DNA of 64,000 bases from Entamoeba invadens IP1 (taxonomy: Eukaryota; Evosea; Mastigamoebida; Endamoebidae). A model generated the notes under the pieces. The model did no database searches and was not told the origin of the DNA. It saw only the letters and a list, made by a program, of their open reading frames with translations. Shown here piece by piece: positions 1-9,469 of this stretch; within the stretch, counting starts at the first letter, position 1, and each line of letters starts with the position of its first letter. The position numbers and the translations under genes were made by a program. The DNA lies in NCBI RefSeq assembly GCF_000330505.1, contig NW_004440383.1, positions 281,355 through 345,354 of the forward strand, read 5' to 3'.

Positions 1-436
1 GTTTTCGTGCTAAATTGTCGTCAGAAGGAAGAAGATAAGTCCCGAGAGGGATCCACGTCTGCAATTCCCAGTGAATAGTCATTTGGAAGTCGTCCATCTT
101 TTCCAAAGTATCGATGCCATCTATGACACGTTTTGAGTATATAGCGTCATAGAAATTGTATGTCTCTTCATATAAAAGTGTGATTAATTCGATATTTCGA
201 GTACAAACAGACTCTTGATATGCATTAAACCCATTCTTGTTTCTTAGAAGTGGATCAGCGCCGTGTAATAGTAAAGTCTTGACTATTGAAATGTTTTGAG
301 TGTGTATTGCATAGTGTAACACTGGAATACCAAAAATATCAAATGTGTTAATATTAGAATAGTCCATTTCGTCTGGTGGTATTTCTCCTTTAAATACTAA
401 AAGGTGAAGTGGAGTGGTCATTGACTCTAGTGACAT
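1..436 (-). CDS. ANKRD13-like ankyrin-repeat protein, 5' part only
   Basis: Reading leftwards from the ATG at 436 the frame stays open to the window edge (145 codons). The protein starts MSLESMTTPLHLLVFKGE. It has ankyrin-like units, including a block reading LLLHGADPLLRNKNGFNAYQ near residues 55-75. The last segment, with MTIHWELQTWIPLGTYLLPS, matches the start of the GPCR-chaperone domain of the ANKRD13 family (FxxxxxWEFxSWVPLxSRxxPSD). Animal ANKRD13 proteins bind ubiquitylated membrane cargo on endosomes, so a trafficking role is likely but inferred. An AAAAATTCA block just upstream of the ATG matches the Entamoeba initiator consensus and supports this start. A second Met at codon 6 is possible. 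The 3' part lies outside the window. Confidence 0.7.
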   Translation of the reverse strand, partial: MSLESMTTPLHLLVFKGEIPPDEMDYSNINTFDIFGIPVLHYAIHTQNISIVKTLLLHGADPLLRNKNGFNAYQESVCTRNIELITLLYEETYNFYDAIYSKRVIDGIDTLEKMDDFQMTIHWELQTWIPLGTYLLPSDDNLARK

Positions 437-891
437 CAATTCTGAATTTTTTAATAGGATTAGTTCTTTTATATAAAGTTTGTTTACTTTATATTTAATT
501 TGTTCAATTTTTAAAAAACAGTTTTTTTAAATCGAATTAAAATTTGTTGTTGAATTTTTTTTTAATTTTCATTTTTTTTAATTTTTGTTTTTATTTTTTT
601 CATATACCATTTATAGTTTTTTAATTATATTGATATTATAAATAACAATAGATTAAGTTTAGTTTAATTATTATTATCTCTTAATAAAGAGAAATGGTAA
701 GAAACATCATTGAATAAAAATCCAATCTTTCATACAAATGAATGATTCAAATGAACTATAAAGAAACGATATATAATCAGACCCAAAAAAATAAAAAACC
801 TTGAGAACTGAAAAAGGCACACAAGGGTATGTTGTTTTTTATGCATTCATAACACTTTAATTCCAAAAGAATCCAAAGAACTAACAAGTAG
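437..891. other. AT-rich spacer between divergent genes
   Basis: This stretch separates the left-going ANKRD13-like gene from the right-going S26 gene and must hold both promoters. The S26 side has a GAACTGAAAA motif at 805-814, a possible 5' untranslated intron at 827-891 and a second GAACT just before the start. I see no coding potential. Confidence 0.6.
805..814 (+). promoter_or_regulatory. GAAC-type promoter motif of the S26 gene
   Basis: The sequence is GAACTGAAAA. Entamoeba core promoters carry GAAC-type elements. The same 10-mer, or a close variant, lies just upstream of several other starts in this window. Its 78-nt distance from the ATG is explained if 827-891 is a 5' UTR intron. 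Confidence 0.45.
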
Positions 892-1332
892 ATGACCTCC
901 AAGAGAAGAAACAACGGAAGAGCAAAGAAGGGAAGAGGACACGTCCAAAGCGTCCGTTGCACAAATTGTGGCCGCTGTGTTGCAAAAGACAAAGCCATCA
1001 AGAGATACACTATTAAAAACATCGTCGAGGCTGCCGCAGTCAGAGATATCTCCGATAACTCTGCCATCGTCAAATACAAGTTGCCAAAGACTTATTTGAA
1101 GAACCAATACTGTGTTGCTTGTGCTATCCATGGGAGAATAGTCAGAGTCAGATCACATGAGGACAGAAAGATTAGAACTCCACCAAAGAGAATCATTAAA
1201 AAGTCTTCAAAGACTCAAACGAACAATAAGCCAACTGATGCCCCAGCTGCCGCCACTACCGCCCCAGTCATTGCTGTGGCTCCAAAGGTTGCCGTTGCTC
1301 CTAAGGAGAGACCTTTCAAGTCCTTCCAGTGA
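892..1332 (+). CDS. RPS26: 40S ribosomal protein S26 (eS26)
   Basis: The 146-residue protein is a small-subunit ribosomal protein that binds near the mRNA exit channel and the 3' end of 18S rRNA. It begins [17 protein letters not shown] and has the zinc-binding cysteines of eS26 in CTNCGRC (near residue 23) and CVACAIH (near residue 74). A basic stretch follows. The last 35 residues are an Ala/Pro/Val-rich tail ending in ERPFKSFQ, longer than in yeast. The ATG at 892 gives the family's normal N terminus. The bases before it can be read as an intron with donor GTATGTTG at 827 and acceptor AAGTAG ending at 891, which would join the untranslated leader directly to the ATG. Confidence 0.95.
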   Translation: MTSKRRNNGRAKKGRGHVQSVRCTNCGRCVAKDKAIKRYTIKNIVEAAAVRDISDNSAIVKYKLPKTYLKNQYCVACAIHGRIVRVRSHEDRKIRTPPKRIIKKSSKTQTNNKPTDAPAAATTAPVIAVAPKVAVAPKERPFKSFQ

Positions 1333-1674
1333 ATTTATGAATGGATTTGCTTTATTTTGGTTTCAGTCGATATTTTCTAATGTTTCAATACTTTTTCAAT
1401 AAGAATAAAAGAAAAGGGTTATGCTGTGTATTATTACTATACTATACACATACTATTTGTTTTACTATTGCTATAGTTTAATTATAGTTAATAGTTGTAA
1501 TATACAAATTTCTGTTTGGAGTTTCTAGTCAATTATTAATTTCAATACTAAATTTAAATAGTTTAACAATTGGATGTGTATTTGAAATTCAAATTTTGAT
1601 TCAAATTTTGAATGAAATAAAGTAGTGGTTTTATTACTAATAATAATTAAAATAAACTGAAAAAGAAAGAACAC
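1333..1674. other. AT-rich intergenic spacer
   Basis: The stretch holds the S26 3' flank and the promoter of the next gene. An AAACTGAAAAAG motif followed by GAACAC lies right before the ATG at 1675. I see nothing else. Confidence 0.5.
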
Positions 1675-3282
1675 ATGTTCCCGATGGAAAACACACTCAC
1701 GCTAACAACACAAGGTCAAATTCAAATGGAAGAAGGCTCCCAAAATAACTTAATGTATCAAGGGAATCAAAATGGAGGATACCCACAAGACGTCACTTCG
1801 TTATATCGTTTGTAGTTGTATTGATATCACTCATTGGGGCAGTTAAAACACACGATATATAATTTATTGGGGATAATTAACAATTCACCAACAGAACCAC
1901 TTCTTCTCATCTTTGGAGAGGAAAATTTTGCAAGTGCGGAACAAATCACTCCACAACTCGTCCAACTGAACATCTTTGGAGAGATCTTCAGTGAAAGAGG
2001 ATTCTTTGTTCGGTCGGACGTGAGGAAGAAACATTCCATACGGAAAATTGAAGATTCTTTAAACAAAATACTGGAAGTATTTGCGTTCACTTTCAAATAC
2101 AAAAACAGCGAAGCTGCAAGGTCGGGGTTCATTGCGCAACAACTCCAAAAAGTGTTTCCAGAAATCGTCCATACGGAAGTTGACGGGTCGTTATCTATCG
2201 ACTCCTTGGCACTCATTCCAATCATTGTAGAGTCGTTAAAGACTCTTAACGAAATGCTCAATGAAACAAAAGCGGAAAACAAACAGAAAATCAAAGAAGC
2301 ACAAGAGGCGGTGCAAAATGCGTTGAAAATCGTTCAGCAGCAACAACTCAATCAATTCGAATTTTCATTGACACTTGGGCCTTTGAAAGTGGTAGTGCCT
2401 ATTACGGTCATATGTCTGCTGGCTGCACTCTTCTGTTGTATCTTCTTACCGGACCTCCCGTTCATATTATTAGGACTCACTTTAACAGCTATTTGCTGCA
2501 TTATTTCAATCGCAAAAATGCCAAGTCACTTGAAGGTGGTCGACACGAAGAAATTCTCGAAGCTCTTCCAATCACCGGAAGTGCTTCAAAAGACGCTGAA
2601 GAAGTCGTTTTCAAAACGATCGCTTCTTGAAGTCAAAAGAAGGTTTGAAGGATGGCTTGAACAGAATGAAATGACAAATTATCAGAAGTCTGTGTGTCTG
2701 TGTTACTTCATTCTTGTGAACATTAATTTGCTCTCGATAGCACTGAGCTTCATATTTGGAGAAACCCTTATCAGATTCTGTGGGATCTATTTGGGCATTC
2801 TGCTCCTGTTTTGGGGATGTTCTGTTAAATACTTCTTCGACATCTCCTTCATGCGACTGTTTTATATTCTTACACTCATCTGCGTCACTGCCACACTGTC
2901 GTGTGTGATCCTCATCAAGAAACAACGTTTGTTTCCACATCAATAACAATCAATAGTATTTAAACTATATTTTACTATTATCATATACTTACATTCAGCG
3001 ACACTCGAATGTAGTCTCTACGGCTTTGAAAACCACAACACAACAATCGCATTACCACCACATCAGGAATCATTCGACTTTTTATTATCAACACAACTCC
3101 CTTGGAATTGTATGAATCCACATCTTATGTTTTCAAAACACTTACCAACTAAGTCACCAACTGGCTCGGCTCTTGCAATGACAGTGCAAGCTAGTGAAGT
3201 GCCTCACAACTTCAAAACACAAGTTTTTTTAGTGTGTTCAGCATTCATAAAATTTGACTGTGGAACGTTTGTGTTCCTTTGA
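1675..3282 (+). CDS. MYRF-like membrane protein with S74/ICD self-cleaving trimerisation domain, no DNA-binding domain
   Basis: I read three exons: 1675-1807, 1895-2926 and 2999-3282 (about 482 residues). The second intron (2927-2998, GTTTGTT...TTCAG) keeps frame and is well supported. The first (1808-1894) is less certain. An alternative donor at 1792 with acceptor at 1842 would keep a piece reading LGIINNSPTEPL that also looks like MYRF. Residues about 60-165 form a peptidase-S74/intramolecular chaperone domain. They contain SDVRKK (Ser85, Lys90 in the spacing of the MYRF Ser-Lys dyad), SGFIAQQLQKVFPEIV and an amphipathic helix. Five or six hydrophobic segments follow, then a C-terminal non-membrane domain. 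Animal and Dictyostelium MYRF trimerise, cleave themselves and release an N-terminal transcription factor. Here the N terminus is only about 45 Q/N-rich residues. Confidence 0.6.
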
Positions 3283-3747
3283 GTCTCAATTGGTGTAAAA
3301 AGTATTTCAATCTCAATGATGTTAAGAAAGTGTTTTCATTTGTTGTATTATATTTCATAATTTGATTTTACTAGTAATTAATTACTCTTTTGTGATTAAT
3401 TAATAGATATGATTAATAAAATTATTAATTAAAATACTTTATATAATTGCTATTTGCCCGATTTTTTATATCAAAATATATGGTACAATTACTTAGATAT
3501 CTTGAGTCAAAGAATGAGTTTTGTTTAACAATTACTATTTAATAATTTAATATACTATACAATTAGTTATCATTATTGACTTGAAAAAATGTTTGAGTTT
3601 TTAAGAAAAACAAACAAAATATGTACCATACATATTGCTTCATTATGTTAATGAATATGATACAATATAATTAAAACATAAAGTAAAACTCAAAGAAGAT
3701 AATTAATAACTTTAAATTATTCAAATATTTCCAAATATTTAATTATT
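3283..3747. other. AT-rich intergenic spacer
   Basis: This is very AT-rich sequence between two right-going genes. I see no open frame, repeat or hairpin of note. Confidence 0.5.
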
Positions 3748-4548
3748 ATGAAGAAACGCCAAGTGAAGCCATCCACCCTTAAGAAATTTGTAGAGAACAG
3801 CTTTGAACCAACGAAAGTAGTTAAGAAAGGTTTAAAAGTGAAGAAGACCGTAGTAGAAATCAAAACAGTACTCTGCCCCGAGGATTGTATATTCTGTCAA
3901 GAGAAGTGTGAGTCAGTTGAACAAGTTTTGAGTCATATGTACGAGCAACATTCATTCTTTTTGACCAATCCTGAATATATAACTGACATGACTGGTCTAT
4001 TGATGAAATTGCAAAGTCTTGTGTGTCAAGACAGAATGTGTTTGTGGTGTTATAAAGACACCGAGTTGTCGAGTTACAAAGATATTCAAAAACACATGAA
4101 GGATAAGTCACACTGTAAATACCACGACGAAGACGAATTCTATGAGAAATATTATTACTTTCCACCCGTGGAGAAGACGGTGGATATTGTGGATATGGAT
4201 GAAACACACTTGGAACTGTCTGATGGGAAGATAATAGGACATCGATCACTTGCATTGTATTATAAACAAAACATTAAGCCGGTTGACTGTAGAGAGTGTG
4301 TGGTATACTCAAAGAGAGAGCCTTATATCGGCGGAAGATATAAAACAACAACAAATGAATTAGCCATCCGATGTGATCAAGCACTGGTCAAGAAGCAAAC
4401 AACACAATTGTTGAATATAAAAGAGAAGAAGTTTGTAAAACAAAAAGAAAAGGAATTCTTCTCTACAAACTCAACCAAAAACGCAAAGCCACTTAGAAAG
4501 GGTGCAATGACCATCAGAAACATTCAACAAAGAGCTCCCACAAAATAG
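3748..4548 (+). CDS. REI1/ZNF622-like 60S ribosome biogenesis zinc-finger protein
   Basis: The 266-residue protein matches the core of Rei1/ZNF622. In yeast Rei1 helps release Arx1 and probes the exit tunnel of cytoplasmic pre-60S particles. A first finger near residues 43-70 reads CIFCQEKCESVEQVLSHM and is followed by the family's HSFF...EYITDMTGLLMKL block. A second finger reads CLWCYKD with KHMKDKSHCKY (about residues 97-124). The signature GKIIGHRSLALYYKQ lies near residue 165. The N-terminal finger of full-length Rei1 is absent. Residues 1-40 are just a Lys-rich lead, and I found no upstream exon. The C-terminal basic segment is present. The protein is shorter than yeast Rei1 (393 residues). 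Confidence 0.85.
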   Translation: MKKRQVKPSTLKKFVENSFEPTKVVKKGLKVKKTVVEIKTVLCPEDCIFCQEKCESVEQVLSHMYEQHSFFLTNPEYITDMTGLLMKLQSLVCQDRMCLWCYKDTELSSYKDIQKHMKDKSHCKYHDEDEFYEKYYYFPPVEKTVDIVDMDETHLELSDGKIIGHRSLALYYKQNIKPVDCRECVVYSKREPYIGGRYKTTTNELAIRCDQALVKKQTTQLLNIKEKKFVKQKEKEFFSTNSTKNAKPLRKGAMTIRNIQQRAPTK

Positions 4549-4896
4549 TGGTGTCAATCAAGTGAGTAATTTATTGTTATAACAGTTTAAATATAGTTCA
4601 AACTATTATCATATCAACCAGATGTAAAATATAGTTCAATTATAATAAAATTGTTATTAAATTTTACAATAAGTTATTGACAGTGTCGATAACTTATTGT
4701 AAAATTCACAATCCTAATTACCCACGTCACCATTTTATAACCAAAATGTTTATTTTCTCTATAAATTCTTACGTTATAATACCACATTTTCGGCAATAAT
4801 TATTTTAAAAACCTCTGATCGACACAACACTATAGAATAGAATTAATTCTTTTAATTAAATTGTTAAGTAATAAAAACAACTATTATAATAGTAAA
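4549..4896. other. Convergent intergenic spacer with a long palindrome
   Basis: This lies between the 3' ends of the REI1-like gene (+) and the TMEM86-like gene (-). It holds the long inverted repeat at 4660-4706 and otherwise only AT-rich sequence. Confidence 0.55.
4660..4706. repeat. Near-perfect palindrome (hairpin)
   Basis: An 18-bp arm starting AATTTTACAATAAG at 4660 is repeated exactly in reverse complement ending at 4706. The 11-base centre TGACAGTGTCG is itself almost self-complementary, so nearly all 47 bases can pair. It lies between two convergent 3' ends, so a transcript-end structure read from either strand is one possibility. A small inverted-repeat element is another. Confidence 0.75.
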
Positions 4897-5684
4897 TTAA
4901 TGGAGTAAAGGAAAGAGTGAATCGTAGTGCTTGTTCAAAACAAGACCAAGAACAATTGCGATTTGAGCGATGTGATAAGTTGTGATAACGGTCATTGAAA
5001 TTAATTTGTTTTCATAGATCATAACAGCGAAACAGACAAGAACATCCGAAACAAAGAATATGGCATAACCAATAAAGCAAAGTAAAGCGGCTGGTAAACT
5101 CCAGTTTGCATCTCCGATTGTTCGAGAGCAATTAAATAATCCAGTTGATATGAAAGACATGTAAATGAGTGTAAAGAATCCATTTGATAATCTCATCTTT
5201 TTGTCTTGAGCAAAAGTTAATGCCAAAGTGACTAAGAGAGGTGCTACAATAGTCAAATAACACAACGGAGATATTTCGTTAGAAAGCTATAAGTTATCAA
5301 TCAAATAAGTATTCATTATAATTTAAAATGTAAATAATATATATATAATATATATAATTTAATTAATTTAATATAACAAACAGAAAGATGTTGAGAAAAT
5401 CCATAACTGTAAGACACATGAGCCAAGAGAAAAGAAAGAGATCCAGTTAAAAAGACGACTTTATTTCTCGAAAGAAGAAGTGTATCGCCCAACGCACTTA
5501 ATATTAAACCTAATAAGAAAGGGGAGTACTCTAACCCCAACACTTCATAAGTGAACACAGTGAGTATTAAACAGACTGGTGGCTTTGAAAAGGTCTTGAG
5601 AAGAAGTAATTTGTTGTAGTAAGAATACCAACAGACTACAGCATTTATAACTGTTGCAAAGAGAAGAGAGCACTCAAAAAACAT
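4897..5684 (-). CDS. TMEM86/YhhN-family membrane protein (lysoplasmalogenase-like)
   Basis: Two exons, 5684-5382 and 5286-4897, are joined by a 95-nt intron (donor GTTTGTT, acceptor TTATAG) in phase 0, giving 230 residues. Almost the whole protein is hydrophobic, with about seven or eight membrane segments. The family block GLILSALGDTLLLSRN followed by FLTGSLSFLLAHVSYSYGF (about residues 65-98) is the YhhN/TMEM86 signature. TMEM86B hydrolyses the vinyl-ether bond of lysoplasmalogens. The substrate here is inferred from the family only. Length is normal for the family. The gene converges on the REI1-like gene. Confidence 0.8.
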
Positions 5685-5794
5685 ATGAAATTAAATGAAT
5701 TCTGTGATCATCGTTAAGGGTTTCGCCTTGTCGCGATTTCTGGGTTAAAAGAAAATACGATATCATTCGATTGTTATCGATGACTTTGGGCAAA

Positions 5795-5834
5795 GGCTGA
5801 ATGGTCTATCCACTATTTTGGGGCCATTTCAGCC
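5795..5834. repeat. Imperfect inverted repeat
   Basis: GGCTGAATGG at 5795 faces CCATTTCAGCC ending at 5834, with one unpaired base and a loop of about 19 bases. It lies about 110 bases upstream of the TMEM86-like start. Function unknown. Confidence 0.5.
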
Positions 5835-6838
5835 TGTTTGTTTGGGATTGATACATTGATATTTTGTGATTGTGATTTTCAGTAATTATCCATGCAAAAA
5901 ACGGGTCTTTTTTAAAAAAGGTAATTTGTGTATTCTTGGTTTTCAATTTGTGGTAAAATAAAAAAAAATAGTATAGTTACAATATGGTTTAATTTACCAT
6001 AAAAACGGTGTAAAAATGTAGATTTAGTTTACAAAATTTAAAATACAAATGAAAAAAAATCAATTTATTTAAAAAAAATAAAATTATTTTCAATAATTAT
6101 TTGAATAATATGTTATTATAAATTGACTAATACAAAATAATAATGGATTTAAAAAAAAAGTTGTTAATTGGTCAAAGTTGAAAGTTCAACAAAATGAACA
6201 TTTTTGTACAATTTTAATCGATTAAAATAGTTTTTATTAAATTAAAAATATTGTTTCAAATAATTACAAACAATGCCCGAATTTTGGCAATTTAAATGAA
6301 CGATATAACAAAAAAATGAAATTTTTATAGTATTTAATTATGATTTGAACAATATACTTATATTTTGTTATTAATTTAATTATTTATATGTTAGAACAAA
6401 AACAAACATATAATTTAATTTTATTATTCAATCATTATCACAATTATTTTACTATTATTTAATGGCTTTTGTATTACACTTAAATAATTATTTTTAAGTT
6501 TATATAAATGAAACAAAAATTAATGTTTTTATTTTTTAGTGTTTTTTTACGCACTTACAAAGACATGTAAAATTACACAATAAAACAATAAAATAATGTG
6601 TAAAAAAAATTTTTTTTAAATGTAAAAAAGATAAATTATTTATTTACTTATTCTATTCTATTTATTTTATTATAATTTTTTTCTTGTTCAAGGTTTTTTT
6701 TGATTACAGATAACTAATAATTTACTATACACAATTTATTTTTTAAACCCAATATATATAAGAATATCTTAAAAATCTTTAATAAATGAAATACTATAAT
6801 TTATACTAAAAATACTATACACTTTTAGTGGTCAGAAA

Positions 6839-6848
6839 GAACTAAAAA
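6839..6848 (+). promoter_or_regulatory. GAAC-type promoter motif
   Basis: GAACTAAAAA ends 16 bases before the ATG at 6865, the usual close spacing of GAACT motifs in this window. Confidence 0.4.
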
Positions 6849-6864
6849 AAAAGTAAGAAATTTG

Positions 6865-7185
6865 ATGGAAGACCAAAAGAACAAAGAAAACAAAGACCGA
6901 GCAACAAAACCAACGAAAAACGACGACAAAAACGAAGTTGAACGGCGGCAATGGAAAACCAAATATGACGACTCAACGATTCGAATCCGCCTCGAGAAAT
7001 CGCTTTACGACAAACTTATCACAATTAAGGAGGTAAACACAAACCAACGCCTTTCCCTCAACAAAATCATTAATCAACTCTACGACAGTTTTATAGCAAG
7101 AAACCCGCAATACGCTCCTTCGAAAAGCGACTTATCGGAAGAGGACAAACAGATTAAGTCCGACTTTGACGAGAAAAAGGAATAA
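6865..7185 (+). CDS. Small ribbon-helix-helix-like protein
   Basis: The ATG at 6865 gives 106 residues. Residues 1-35 are highly charged (Lys/Asp/Asn). Residues about 38-80 have the layout of a ribbon-helix-helix fold: strand TIRIRLEKS, helix LYDKLITIKEV, turn NTNQRLS, helix LNKIINQLYDSFIARN. The tail is acidic. Ribbon-helix-helix domains are dimeric DNA-binding folds typical of bacterial and phage repressors and rare in eukaryotes, so a DNA-binding role is a hypothesis from fold pattern alone. Arginine codons are CGN rather than the AGA used by S26, though some neighbours (such as the clamp-loader gene) also use CGN. The charged ends fit a small nuclear protein. Confidence 0.55.
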   Translation: MEDQKNKENKDRATKPTKNDDKNEVERRQWKTKYDDSTIRIRLEKSLYDKLITIKEVNTNQRLSLNKIINQLYDSFIARNPQYAPSKSDLSEEDKQIKSDFDEKKE

Positions 7186-7398
7186 ACAAATTTTTATAGT
7201 GTTGTAGGTTTGTCGATTTATAAAACAAATTCTATGATTTTTATAACATTTATTTTTAATTTATTATCAATAATACACTTTCGTTTTGTCGAATCAAAAT
7301 GAAAAAAAACTAGACAAAAGCTATTAAAATAGTATATCATTTCATTTGAACTGAATGAAGGGATTAATAAGCGAAAAACTTTTAAAGCATTTATCAAA

Positions 7399-8615
7399 AT
7401 GATGAAAAAAATCTTCTCAAAAACACCAACACTACTCGACCAATGTGTAAGAAACTCGTCTCACCCCGTGGGAGAAAGTAACTTGGAGGTGTTCGAAGAT
7501 GAGTATCAAAGACCAGACAAAACAGAACAGTTCACACACTTTCTTGTGCAACAGTTCCAAAAAAAACTCACTATAAATGAATCCGCAAATTTCTTTATAT
7601 TAGCTCACCACACCTTCTTTAATGACTCAAGAAACACATTTATGTTGGCTGTGACAAGTTCAGAAAACCATTTTCTGTCGATACACAATAAATTGAAACA
7701 ATCTGACAACTTTGTTAAAATACTTCAGCCCCTTGCAAAACACTTGGATGATTTGGTTTACAGTTTTAAAACACTCAAAATCAACTGGGCGACACTACCA
7801 ACCCCCTCTGAAGAAAACAGTCAAACCGTTATTGACTCAACCCTCTTGCTCATCAGTGTGTTTTTCTTTTTATAAAACAAGGACACTGTTTCTTAAAATC
7901 AATACACTGACTTATAGACAATTTTATTGATATGTCCGACACATTTATAACAATTGATTGGACATCGAAGAATTTGTACAACTCAGAAATAGCGTTGGCA
8001 GTGAGCGGAATACTACTTAAGGATCTGTTGATAATTTTTTATTACTTCAACTTAAATTTCAGCGTGGTTATCAACAACATTTACAATTATTTAGGGATCG
8101 CGTACAACAAGACAGTTGAGTGCATTGGGAAGTACGACAGTTGTGTCCAATTTTTCACAAACATTTTGAAGTCACAAAGTCTTTTTGATAAAGAGAATTT
8201 GCCAGCACTTCACTTTTCGCAAATAACACCTCTGATTAATTTCGCAAAGAGGTGGATACGCTGTAAGTCCAATCCAGAAAAACGCGGTGATGTTGACACA
8301 GAAATCGATGAATTCGTCAAGACGTTTATGGGTGACTCAAAAACCAATTTGGTTTCCATCAAATCTCTTTTATCACAAGAATTTTGCAAACCTTGCACTC
8401 ATCAAAAAGCACGGCCAACGTCAATTAGCACATTCGACTCTCTAATCACAAACACAGACTCTCCCATCTTCCATGAGACTTGTACTTCGCCGTTTAGAAG
8501 TCACTCCACACAAAATGTGCCACAGTCTCCAGACATCACAAAAGGGAAGTTGCGGCTACGTGTGAAAAACACACCCAGTCCGGTGATGAAGATTGGAGAA
8601 ACCTCCATTTTGTAA
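7399..8615 (+). CDS. Hypothetical protein, two exons
   Basis: I join exon 7399-7855 to exon 7918-8615 by a 62-nt intron (donor GTGTGTTTTTC, acceptor ACTTATAG). The frame is kept and the first exon's stop is removed, giving 384 residues. I do not recognise the family. The middle (about residues 155-235) is mostly helical and fairly hydrophobic but has no clear membrane segment. The C terminus from about 300 is Ser/Thr/Pro-rich with several SP/TP sites (TSPF, QSPD, TPSP), as in regulated cytosolic proteins. A cyclin-like or other all-helical fold is conceivable but cannot be shown from the sequence alone. Without the intron these would be two short open frames. Confidence 0.6.
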
Positions 8616-8686
8616 CTCGTTTTTTAGCTTGTTATTTAGTACGATTGAAAGGCGTTTCTTTGGGATGTAAATGAAAGAGAAATGAA

Positions 8687-9130
8687 TTATATGAAAAGGT
8701 TCAACCATTCATCGATATTTAGTTTCCCATCTCCGTTCATATCCACCGATGCTATAAGGTCTTGTGCAACCTTTTTCGACGATTCTGTGCCTTCCATCTT
8801 TTTAAATTTTAAGAATTCGCTGACATTCACTTTCCCGCTTCCATTCGTGTCAGTCACTTTAAACAATGCCATGTAAACAGCCTCTTTAAGTGTTTTATAT
8901 CGAGCTGGTAAGTACCCAAGAGCACTCATATACTCTTTCTCGCTGAGGAAGTTGTTTTTGTTTGTGTCGAAAAAGGAGAACAACATGAACAACCCATTTT
9001 GTTCTGTTTCGTCGGAAGGCTCCTTTGTCTCAGTGAATTCTCTGATTGCTGAAGAAAACCCCGTGAAGTCGAGTCCCTGTGGGTCCTTTTTGTACTTTGC
9101 AAATGTTGCAACGAAACGGGCTTCTGTCAT
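8687..9130 (-). CDS. EF-hand calcium-binding protein
   Basis: The 147-residue protein has a calmodulin-like size. Three calcium-binding loops are readable: DTNKNNFLSEKE near residue 55, DTNGSGKVNVSE near residue 94 and DMNGDGKLNIDE near residue 130. The last two have all standard ligand positions. The first has Asn at ligand positions where Asp is more usual but may still bind. A degenerate N-terminal hand (KKDPQGLDFTGFSSAI) completes two EF-hand pairs. There is no signal peptide or membrane segment. Entamoeba has many such proteins (calcium-binding proteins, grainins), and I cannot assign it to one of them. Confidence 0.88.
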   Translation of the reverse strand: MTEARFVATFAKYKKDPQGLDFTGFSSAIREFTETKEPSDETEQNGLFMLFSFFDTNKNNFLSEKEYMSALGYLPARYKTLKEAVYMALFKVTDTNGSGKVNVSEFLKFKKMEGTESSKKVAQDLIASVDMNGDGKLNIDEWLNLFI

Positions 9131-9469
9131 GTTCTTTTGTAATAGTTAAAAAGATTTGTGTTGGATTTGTGTTGGTTTTATCAATTAGTTTGCCACTTGA
9201 GTTGTGTTAAAAAGAGACAATATTATACAAATATAAATAAAAATATATATTTATAGTTTATCCATTTAAAACTAATTATAACCAATTCAGATATTAAAAA
9301 AAGTTTGACTTCTAATAGAACTTGAAACTTCAAACAATAATACCGAATAAAAAGATTTTATTATAACTATTTATTTGAAAATCAATCAACTGGAATACTA
9401 TAATTTATAGTATAAATATATATAAAATAGAAACCAGAACTCAACCAATGGGCTCAATTCGAAAGTTTA
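9131..9469. other. AT-rich spacer
   Basis: It lies between the 5' end of the EF-hand gene and the 3' end of the Tudor-SN gene, both on the minus strand. It presumably holds the EF-hand promoter. I see no coding potential or repeat. Confidence 0.5.

Larger units (their letters stand above)
5685..6864. other. Long AT-rich spacer between divergent genes
   Basis: About 1.2 kb separates the TMEM86-like gene (-) from the next gene (+). The first 180 bases are less AT-rich and contain an imperfect hairpin at 5795-5834. The rest is A/T runs without coding potential. A GAACTAAAAA motif lies at 6839, near the right-hand start. Confidence 0.5.

Noticed and set aside
1834..2946. Reading 1834-2946 as a complete gene
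   Set aside because: It begins without ATG and stops inside a clear GTTTGTT intron. Splicing extends it to 3282.
6975..7000. GATTCGAATCC, like a tRNA T-loop
   Set aside because: It lies inside the ribbon-helix-helix coding frame, with no acceptor stem or anticodon arm around it.
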